Of a DNA stretch of 64,000 bases, positions 29,312-36,365 are shown in pieces. How positions within the stretch are numbered: position 1 is the stretch's first letter; every line of letters begins with the position of its first letter. A program made the translations under genes and the position numbers. The stretch is taken from positions 88,092-152,091 of the forward strand of contig UCLB01000004.1 in the NCBI GenBank assembly GCA_900473205.1, in the 5' to 3' direction. The notes under the pieces are model-generated. The model was not told the DNA's origin, did no database searches, and was given only the letters and a program-made list of their open reading frames with translations. The stretch is from Hyphomicrobiales bacterium. Lineage in GTDB: Bacteria > Pseudomonadota > Alphaproteobacteria > Rhizobiales > Rhizobiaceae.

Positions 29312-29794
29312 ATGAGCAGACTGGACAGCTTCATTCGCCGCCTGACGGCGCAGCGGGACATTCTCAACCATGTCCATGCCGATCTGAACCTCCCAGCGGG
29401 CAATCCCGTCATGGAAATCGGGCTTGGTAATGGGCGCACCTTCAATCATCTGCGCGAGCTTTTCCCGGATCGTCGTATCGTCGCTTTCGACAGGGCCATG
29501 GGTGCGCACGCCTCTTCGGTGCCTGATGACAATGATCTGGTAATCGGTGAAATCGCCGAGACGGCGCAGGCCTATGTCGGCGTTGAAGCGGGCCTCGTGC
29601 ATGCCGATATTGGTACCGGCTATCCTGAGAAGGATGCCATCACACTCACATGGCTGCCGCAGCTTGTGGCGGGAATGTTGGCCAAGGGCGGTGTCGCCGT
29701 CAGCGGTCTTCCATTGGAGGAGAAAAGCCTCAACCCGCTGCCTATCCCGGCCTCTGTTCCCGAAGATCGGTACTTCCTCTACCGGAAAATCTAG
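29312..29794 (+). CDS. Small class I SAM-dependent methyltransferase
   Basis: 160 aa; the SAM-binding loop is VMEIGLGNGRTFNHL, followed by the acidic-loop region RRIVAFDRAMG. The protein is short and keeps little beyond the Rossmann core. The ATG at 29312 has GGAAGAGAAG upstream and lies 13 bases after the dehydrogenase stop, so the two are probably co-transcribed. The TAG stop (29792-29794) lies inside the left end of the palindromic element. Confidence 0.8.
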   Translation: MSRLDSFIRRLTAQRDILNHVHADLNLPAGNPVMEIGLGNGRTFNHLRELFPDRRIVAFDRAMGAHASSVPDDNDLVIGEIAETAQAYVGVEAGLVHADIGTGYPEKDAITLTWLPQLVAGMLAKGGVAVSGLPLEEKSLNPLPIPASVPEDRYFLYRKI

Positions 29795-30065
29795 AGCGCT
29801 TCCTTGTTAAATGGAGACAGTTCTGTTGGTTCAAACGGGATCGACTGCTTGTCCGGACGGCGCGTGCCGTAGCCTTAGCATACGGCCAAGCCGTCCGGGC
29901 AAGCAGACGGCCCGTTTCAACCAACCCGAAGGGCCGGGCATATTTCCGCCAGGGCTAAGGCGATCGGCTCGACCGTACCTTTGGGTATGCCCTTCGCCGA
30001 TCGCCTTAGCCCTGACGAAAATCTGCTCCGGCAGAACGTTTCCATTTAACAAGGAAGCGCTCTAG
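29791..30065. repeat. 275-bp nested palindromic intergenic element (RIME-like)
   Basis: Outer arms of about 34 bases (CTAGAGCGCTTCC... at 29791-29825 and its near-perfect reverse complement at 30032-30065) enclose two internal hairpins. Hairpin I (29826-29924) pairs about 36 bases beginning TTGGTT with mismatches. Hairpin II has perfect 18-bp arms at 29951-29968 and 29996-30013. Each outer end starts with CTAG, which gives the TAG stop of the gene on that side. It resembles the mosaic palindromic repeats of Rhizobium genomes (RIME). It carries no supported gene and could terminate transcription from both sides. Confidence 0.85.
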
Positions 30066-31726
30066 GCTGGTAGAAAAATCTGGCTTTCGGTCTCTGAGAT
30101 CAGAAAGATTTTCATCTGCGAGCTTTTGCCGCGAATGGGAATCGTGCGGCTTTGCAGCGTTTTGACGTCATGGCCGGATTGCCGCAGCACGGGTTCTGAA
30201 ACGACGATGGCCGTGTCGAATTCCTTGGCCGCACTTTCCAGCCTGCTGGCAACGTTGACGGTGTCGCCAATCGCCGTGAGGTTCTTCGCGCCGCCATAAC
30301 CCATGACGCCGACGATCGAAGGGCCTGCGTGAATGCCGATGACGATGCGCAGCTTCACCGCAAACTGATTTTCCAGCTCTTCGTTGAGCGTTTCTATGTT
30401 GCGCAGAATGAGCGCTGCGGCTTTCAGTGCATCGCGGCTTGCCGTTTCCTTGTTGCCCTCAAGGCCGAACAGCGCCATGGCGCCATCGCCAATGAATTTA
30501 TCCAGCCGTCCGCCCGCCTGCTCCACGGCTTGCCCCACCACGGTGAAATAGCGGTTGAGCAGAAACACCATATCATAGGGCAGGCGCGCTTCTGACAGAG
30601 CCGTAAAATTGCGAAGATCGCAAAACAGGACGGCGATTTCTTCCTCGCGGCCGGGGCGGATCGGTTCGCCGCTGGCTGGAATGTCGCTTTGCTGTTTGGA
30701 CGCCAGCAGCAAGGCCACGTTGAGATTATGCTTCGGACGAAGCTGGCAGGCGAGCCGCACGTCGGAATCGGCATGGATACGCTGAAGCGTCGCGCGCTCC
30801 ATCGAGGATGGTTCCGGCAGAGGCCCCTGCGTCTCGATGATCCGCACCCGGCAGGTGGAACAGCGTCCCTTGCCGCCACAAGCCGAAAAATGGGCAACAT
30901 TGCCGGAGCGACTGGCTTCCAGCACGCTGAGCCCCGCAGGCGCACGCACCATCGCGCCGTGATCATAGCGAATTTCGATGGAGTTTGATCTTTGCCGCAG
31001 ACTGCGTACACCACGCAGAACGAAGACCAGCAGAACCGCTCCGCCGAAGGTGGCCTTTGCGGTTCTTGTAAAGGTGTCTATGGCTGCTTCAAGCTCGGCC
31101 TGATTGGCATGCACAACACGCGGCGGCGGGGGATTGTACTCCATCTCCCGGCCCGCATCGCTGAAGCCTAGAAGAGCAAGGATTGGCATCAGCACGGCCA
31201 CCGTCAGCAGATAGGGCGAAATGCGCTTGTACCAGTCCCGGTAGCGCAGCCAGAAGAATATTCCCAAACATCCGTGCAGCCATATCAGCACCAAGGCTAC
31301 GCTTTGGCGCAGACCGAGGAGAGGGTTACGGATCCAGAAATTGTAAATGACGGTCTCATAACCGACATCGATGCCATAGAGCATGCGCGACAGTCGTATG
31401 CCGCTGGCATGGTCGATGATGAGATAGGGTATGATGAGCCCGATGAAGATTTGCAGCGCTTCGCGCACCGGCATTTTCAGCGTGCGGCGGACATAGATGG
31501 AGCGCAGGACCAGTAGGATATGGGTCAGAACCGCGCCATAAAGAATGAGGCTGCTGAGAGGATTGAGCCAGAGAAGGCTAAACCACATGCGCCCATATTC
31601 GGCGGTTTCTATCGAGACCAGCGCCAGAGCGTGGTTCGACAGATGCGTGAAGACGAAAGATAGCATGATGAGGCCGGACAGCAATCGTGCACGCCTGAGC
31701 GACGTTTCCGACACGATATGAGCCAT
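30062..31726 (-). CDS. cyaC: Membrane class III adenylate cyclase with diheme-type anchor and 2Fe-2S domain (CyaC)
   Basis: 554 aa. Residues 1-195 form six membrane helices carrying His28, His32, His69, His106 and His151, which include the tetra-histidine pattern of diheme-b succinate:quinone oxidoreductase anchors. A plant-type ferredoxin domain follows with Cys283, Cys289, Cys292 and Cys327. The C-terminal cyclase domain has the metal ligands Asp370 (LFCDLRNFT) and Asp414 (KFIGDGAMALF), with Lys410 favouring ATP. This matches the CyaC of Sinorhizobium meliloti, described as a redox/quinone-responsive cyclase. ATG 31726 follows AGGAAGC. Its stop lies in the palindromic element. Confidence 0.92.
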   Translation of the reverse strand: MAHIVSETSLRRARLLSGLIMLSFVFTHLSNHALALVSIETAEYGRMWFSLLWLNPLSSLILYGAVLTHILLVLRSIYVRRTLKMPVREALQIFIGLIIPYLIIDHASGIRLSRMLYGIDVGYETVIYNFWIRNPLLGLRQSVALVLIWLHGCLGIFFWLRYRDWYKRISPYLLTVAVLMPILALLGFSDAGREMEYNPPPPRVVHANQAELEAAIDTFTRTAKATFGGAVLLVFVLRGVRSLRQRSNSIEIRYDHGAMVRAPAGLSVLEASRSGNVAHFSACGGKGRCSTCRVRIIETQGPLPEPSSMERATLQRIHADSDVRLACQLRPKHNLNVALLLASKQQSDIPASGEPIRPGREEEIAVLFCDLRNFTALSEARLPYDMVFLLNRYFTVVGQAVEQAGGRLDKFIGDGAMALFGLEGNKETASRDALKAAALILRNIETLNEELENQFAVKLRIVIGIHAGPSIVGVMGYGGAKNLTAIGDTVNVASRLESAAKEFDTAIVVSEPVLRQSGHDVKTLQSRTIPIRGKSSQMKIFLISETESQIFLPA

Positions 31727-31896
31727 GCTTCCTGTCTCCGGTTGGCTATGTTCACCATGGGGCAATGTGCCAGGGGAGACGTCCCTGCAGAAAGCCGCTC
31801 GCTGCTATACTCTAATGCTTTGAGAAGCAGAATAGATCAATGATCACGTCATCGGCATTTTGAAACGCGTGCGACCGCTGGGCCCGACGCGTCTCT

Positions 31897-32757
31897 TCAA
31901 AGCTCTATGGTCTGGCCGTCCCATGCGGCGAAGGCACCGGCGAATTCCTTTTTCGCATCCGCTTCGATGATTTCAAGCTCGCCGTCCGTGCGGAAAGGCG
32001 CGTGATGGATGAGGCCGACGCTTTTGGCATTGGCGTGCTTGGCCAGAAGAACGGCCTGCTGCCATGAGGAGTGGCCGTAACCGCGATAGGTTTCCATCTC
32101 GGCATCGGTGAAACATGCGTCGTAGAGAAACAGGTCCACATTGTCGATCAGCTTCAAAACCGACTTGTCCAGCTTTCCGGTCTCGTGCTCCGTATCGGTG
32201 ATGATGGCGAAGCTGCGGCCCTGCCAGTCGATGCGGTAGCCGATGGCATTGCCGGGATGGTTCAGCATGCCTGTGGTGATGTTCAGTTCGGGGTGAACCG
32301 GCAACACGTCACCCGCCTTGAAATCCTTGGTGATGATCTGGGCGCAGCAGATGTCTAGGGGAGCGGGGAACCAGGGCGGGCTCATGAATTCGGCCAGCAT
32401 TTCCCGCGTGGTTTTCTGCCCGGCAAGATGGCCGGACCATATGCGCACATCGTTCTCACGATTGAAGAAGGGTTTGAAATAGGGGAAGCCGACGATGTGA
32501 TCGTAGTGGCAATGGGAGAAGAACATGTTGACATCACCGATGCCCTCAGCCTTCAGCGCCTGACCGGCGGGCAAGAGGCCCGAGCCCGCATCGAACAGCA
32601 AGACGTGGTCTCCGCACCTCACTTCGATGCAGATCGTGTTGCCACCATATTTTTGGAATTTTTCTCCTGAGACGGGAAGCGTTCCTCTTGCTCCCCAGAT
32701 CTTGACCCGAAATTCCTGTTTATTGTCCCGACGATGATCGTCGGAATGCAACGCCAT
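31897..32757 (-). CDS. MBL-fold metallo-hydrolase
   Basis: 286 aa. The N-terminal signature is KIWGARGTLPVSGEKFQKYGGNT. The metal-binding motif HCHYDH is at residues 82-87, with further ligands in NHPGNAIGYR, ITDTEHE and HHAPFRTD. Members of this group include cyclic nucleotide phosphodiesterase-like and RNase Z-like enzymes, so a role in clearing a cyclic nucleotide is possible but unproven. ATG 32757 is preferred to the longer frame. It lies upstream of cyaC on the same strand (170-base gap). Confidence 0.85.
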   Translation of the reverse strand: MALHSDDHRRDNKQEFRVKIWGARGTLPVSGEKFQKYGGNTICIEVRCGDHVLLFDAGSGLLPAGQALKAEGIGDVNMFFSHCHYDHIVGFPYFKPFFNRENDVRIWSGHLAGQKTTREMLAEFMSPPWFPAPLDICCAQIITKDFKAGDVLPVHPELNITTGMLNHPGNAIGYRIDWQGRSFAIITDTEHETGKLDKSVLKLIDNVDLFLYDACFTDAEMETYRGYGHSSWQQAVLLAKHANAKSVGLIHHAPFRTDGELEIIEADAKKEFAGAFAAWDGQTIEL

Positions 32758-32949
32758 GATACACCCCAATTTACCACGAGCGCCCCAAGCTCCTCCTATG
32801 GGCACCGTGCTATCTTTCCTGTCTTTGCCCCAGCCTTCCGGGAGACAGCTTATGTCTCCGCCATTAGTACGCCCAGCATTTCAGTTTTATTACAATAGCA
32901 CCACTTTTATTTTTCTTTCGAATAATGGCGCTGGAGAATGGTGTTTCTT

Positions 32950-33405
32950 TTAAGCGTTGGATCCCGACCGCGCTTTGCTGAGTTCCGACGTCGTCTGTGT
33001 CAGACGTTCGGCCAGCACACGCATCACCTTGATCGTTACATCGGGGAAATCGGACATCAGCTTGAAGAATTGCTCCTTGCCGATCCGCAGTGCTTCCACG
33101 GACGTCGAGGCGCGCACGGTTGCGGTTCTGACGCTGTCGCAGAGAATGGCGATTTCACCGACGATGGCGTTGCCGCTCATTTCGGTCAACTTTATCTGGC
33201 CGGACGGCGAGTCTATCAGCACATCCACCTTGCCTGTCAGCAGTACATAGGCAGCATCGCCAAGATCACCCTGGCGGAACAACTCGTCCCCGGCATGGTA
33301 GGAAACCCGATCAGATGCAAATGCCAGCAACTTCAGCTTGGAAGGTTCCATTTCGCTGAAGAAGGGAACGCGTTTCAGCATCTGAATTTCGTCTTTGAAA
33401 AGCAT
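32950..33405 (-). CDS. Stand-alone cyclic-nucleotide-binding domain protein
   Basis: About 151 aa consisting of a single CNB domain. The phosphate-binding cassette is well conserved: GEIAILCDSVRTATVRA, with Gly83, Glu84, Arg93, Thr94, Ala95. There is no helix-turn-helix, so it is not a CRP-type regulator; a short C-terminal helix (KVMRVLAERLTQTTSEL) follows. ATG 33405 has AGGAAAAGG just upstream; another ATG at 33441 is possible. It is directly downstream of the degenerate ABC gene (stop at 33445) and probably reads the cAMP made by the nearby cyclase. Confidence 0.85.
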   Translation of the reverse strand: MLFKDEIQMLKRVPFFSEMEPSKLKLLAFASDRVSYHAGDELFRQGDLGDAAYVLLTGKVDVLIDSPSGQIKLTEMSGNAIVGEIAILCDSVRTATVRASTSVEALRIGKEQFFKLMSDFPDVTIKVMRVLAERLTQTTSELSKARSGSNA

Positions 33406-33444
33406 TGCCTTTTCCTGTCCGTGTTCCAGTTCGATCGCCATACA

Positions 33445-36162
33445 CTACGCTGCGATCATTTCTTTGAATGTACCGTTTTCTTCCGAAAGAGTCTCGTATG
33501 TTCCATCTGCGACCACCGACCCATGGTTGATGACGATAACACGATCGAACATTTTTGACAGTGACGGGTTTGAGAGCACCCATAGCACGCCGGGATTTGC
33601 ACCGTCGCTCTTCAGGAAAGCCATGACATTATCGACGATCTCCTGTTGCAGGCGATGGTCGAGACCGGGAAGCGGGCGATTGAGGACGTAATAGTCCGAT
33701 TTTCTGATCAGCGCGCGCGCCAGATTGAGCTTCTGCCGCTGCAACGGCCCCAGTCGCTTGCCGCCTGCGCCAAGGTTGAATTCAAGGCCGACGGCCAGCA
33801 CCTTGTCATAAAGGCCCTGCTTCTTCATCGCATCGGCAACGATTTTCGTGATGCGGCGGGACGCATCGGCATAGCGATGGCTGATCTTGCCGAACAGGAT
33901 GTTGTCGAGAAGGCTGGTCGATGTCGCATATTTTTCCGGATCATAGGGCTCGATCCAGCTGCGCAGGTCATCCGGCAGTTTTTCGTGGAACATGTGGCGC
34001 ACTTCCACGATCTTATCCATAACCTCCTGCGTCAAAAGGCCGAAACGCTGGCGCGGTTCGATGTAGAAGAAGCTGAGCCGCAACATGGCGCGCCGCTCCG
34101 CCTCTGTCGCATCCTTGTATCCCTTGCCCTGAAGGCGCTGCAGCATCTGCTGATAGCCGGGAATATCGTCCGCCGTCATGAAGGTGAGCTGCTGGAAGAA
34201 GGGGTGGTCGGGCGGCAGGTCGCTGAAGATTTCAACGACGTTTTCGGCAATCGTATAACCCATGGCGAACAGGGTTTCGGACAGGCCGGTGCCGCGCATC
34301 AAAGAGCGGAAATAGTCGCTGTTGATGATCATGCTACTGCCGGTCGCGGAATCGCGCATCGTGCCGAACATGATGTTTTCGCCGACCGTCGCCTCGGCAT
34401 TGTAGCTGTTGGGCTCAAACGGCACGATCAGGCCACTGAGATTTTCCTTTTCTAGCTCCACGCGCAGCGCCTGACGCAATTCCACGATCCGCGCTGCCAG
34501 ATGCAGCTCGGTCAGGGGGTCAATGGATGAGCGCAGCGCAAAATCGAGAACATCCTGCGAGAGCTGAACCGTATCGAGGACCGACAGCATGGCTTTCAGG
34601 AATTTTCCCTCTTCATCGCTTCCGGCGGGGCTGGATCCATAATCGATCCAGTCGCTGTTGATATCGATATCGGGATTTTGAGCGAGTTTGGCTTCGCGGA
34701 TCTCCCATTTGCGATGTTCGAGTTCGGCACCTTCATACTCACGCGGCTTCAAAGGGGCGTGTTTCAGGCCGTAAACGAGGTTTTCCTTGAGGCTGTCATG
34801 GAAGAAATAGGTGTCGGCAGATACATAGGAGATGCGCCGTCCGGTGACGGATTCCGGCAATTCGTGAAGGTCAGTATCCCCGAACGTTATCTTGCCTGAG
34901 GTTGGCCACAGGGTTCTGCCCAGTGCATCTGCCAGCGCTTCTGCCCCCGAGCCGCCGACGATTGCGATGCTTTCACCCGGATTGATGGTCATGGACGCCT
35001 GATCGAGAAGACGCGTGCCGCTATCGTCGTCCAGCGACAGCCCGGCGACAACGATAGGGCCGGTAATGGCCGCTGCCGCTTCCGGCGAAAGGGCCTGAAT
35101 TTTCGAGTCGATCATGGTGGGTGAATCGAACTGCTCGAAAACCTGCTCGTATTTGACCTGAACGTCCTGACGGGCCTGATCCCAGTCGATCAGTTCCTTC
35201 AGCGGGCCGGGAAGTTCTTTGTAAGCGTTGATCACGGCCACCAGCTGACCGACATCGAGGCTGCCGCGCAGCGTCAGATAACCGCCCAGCGCGTAGAAGA
35301 AGAAGGGTGTCAGCTGCGCCAGAAAGTTATTGATGAATTTGACGATGAACTTCCACTGGTAGAGATCGTAGCGAATCTTGAAGATTTCGCCGAGCCGGTG
35401 GGCAGCATCCGCTCTTTCGTAATTGGATGTGTCATAGGCGTGGATCGTGCCGATGCCATCGACCATTTCACCGATACGGCCTGCCAGTTGCCGGGCGCTC
35501 AGCTGGCGCTGTCTGCCGAGTTCGATCAGGCGACGGCGCATTTTGGGGATGATGCCGACCTGAATGGCGGCCATGAAGGCGGCAATCAGGCCAAGCCAGA
35601 AATTCTGCACGAGAATGAAGAAAAGCGCCGACAGCGCCTGTCCGCCCAGAAGGGCGGGCTGGACGAAGGCGTCACCGGTAAAACCACCCAGCGGCTCGAC
35701 CTCATCCTTGATCATGCTGGAGATTTCCGCGCCTTTCACACGTTTGAAGTGGGACGGGGGAAACAGCAGAATACGGTCGATCAGCTGGAAGCGAATGCGG
35801 CGCAGGAGACGCTCGCCGAGGCGGCCCTTATAGGTGTTGATGTAGTATTTGAAGAGACCGTTGATGATGACGAGTGCCAGAAACGTCAGGCTCAGCCCCA
35901 TCAACATGCCAAGGCGGGTCAGTTCGATGCCCGGAAACAGCGTGATCTTCCCCATATAGGGCAGATCGAGCGTCAGATGCATGAAGAGCTGCGTGGAGTT
36001 CACGCCCTCGAAACCATCCCCCTGTATCGGGCCGTTGACGATCTGTTTGGGCAGGTCAAAGGCGAGGAAGTATGGGATCATCGAAAACGCGACGATCAGC
36101 AGAATGAAAAGCTGCTGCCGCCGTGTGTGATTCCAGATATAGCGGGTTAAACTTTTTTCCAT
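33445..36162 (-). CDS. ABC-exporter-like protein with a degenerate, enlarged nucleotide-binding domain
   Basis: 905 aa. Residues 1-345 look like an exporter membrane domain (about six helices and a long cytoplasmic coiled segment). The NBD that follows lacks every catalytic motif. Walker A is GGSGAEAL (403-410; Lys and Ser missing). The Q-loop Gln is Ala449. The signature is LGPLQRQ (804-810). Walker B reads YVLNRP, with Asp and Glu replaced by Asn828 and Arg829. The H-loop His is missing (SNP at 864-866). About 340 residues separate the first Q-loop segment from the signature, against about 50 normally; the ENLVYG motif (460-465) recurs as ENIMFG (595-600) and DNILFG (753-758). The frame is intact, so it is probably functional but not as an ATPase. 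Confidence 0.85.
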   Translation of the reverse strand: MEKSLTRYIWNHTRRQQLFILLIVAFSMIPYFLAFDLPKQIVNGPIQGDGFEGVNSTQLFMHLTLDLPYMGKITLFPGIELTRLGMLMGLSLTFLALVIINGLFKYYINTYKGRLGERLLRRIRFQLIDRILLFPPSHFKRVKGAEISSMIKDEVEPLGGFTGDAFVQPALLGGQALSALFFILVQNFWLGLIAAFMAAIQVGIIPKMRRRLIELGRQRQLSARQLAGRIGEMVDGIGTIHAYDTSNYERADAAHRLGEIFKIRYDLYQWKFIVKFINNFLAQLTPFFFYALGGYLTLRGSLDVGQLVAVINAYKELPGPLKELIDWDQARQDVQVKYEQVFEQFDSPTMIDSKIQALSPEAAAAITGPIVVAGLSLDDDSGTRLLDQASMTINPGESIAIVGGSGAEALADALGRTLWPTSGKITFGDTDLHELPESVTGRRISYVSADTYFFHDSLKENLVYGLKHAPLKPREYEGAELEHRKWEIREAKLAQNPDIDINSDWIDYGSSPAGSDEEGKFLKAMLSVLDTVQLSQDVLDFALRSSIDPLTELHLAARIVELRQALRVELEKENLSGLIVPFEPNSYNAEATVGENIMFGTMRDSATGSSMIINSDYFRSLMRGTGLSETLFAMGYTIAENVVEIFSDLPPDHPFFQQLTFMTADDIPGYQQMLQRLQGKGYKDATEAERRAMLRLSFFYIEPRQRFGLLTQEVMDKIVEVRHMFHEKLPDDLRSWIEPYDPEKYATSTSLLDNILFGKISHRYADASRRITKIVADAMKKQGLYDKVLAVGLEFNLGAGGKRLGPLQRQKLNLARALIRKSDYYVLNRPLPGLDHRLQQEIVDNVMAFLKSDGANPGVLWVLSNPSLSKMFDRVIVINHGSVVADGTYETLSEENGTFKEMIAA

Positions 36163-36365
36163 GTAGGACTTCTGTGCCTTGCCAGACTGGAAGGTAATTG
36201 ATGTTTTCGATTGCGTCAAAGCCGCTCTTGAATGCAGGCAGATGTCGTTTCGAAAATGGAGAGAGTATGCGTGCTGCGGTGAACGAAACGGAACATGACG
36301 CCCAGGATCGGCGTGGTCCATTTAGTCACGAATTCGGCTGAATACGAGCCTTATAGCGCATTTCT
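36163..36365. other. Intergenic region upstream of the ABC-like gene
   Basis: About 200 bases between two leftward genes. The likely promoter of the ABC-like/CNB unit is here, but I see no standout motif. Confidence 0.35.

Noticed and set aside
29811..30065. Short open frames inside the palindromic element on both strands
   Set aside because: They are mirror products of the inverted repeats and share no coding character.
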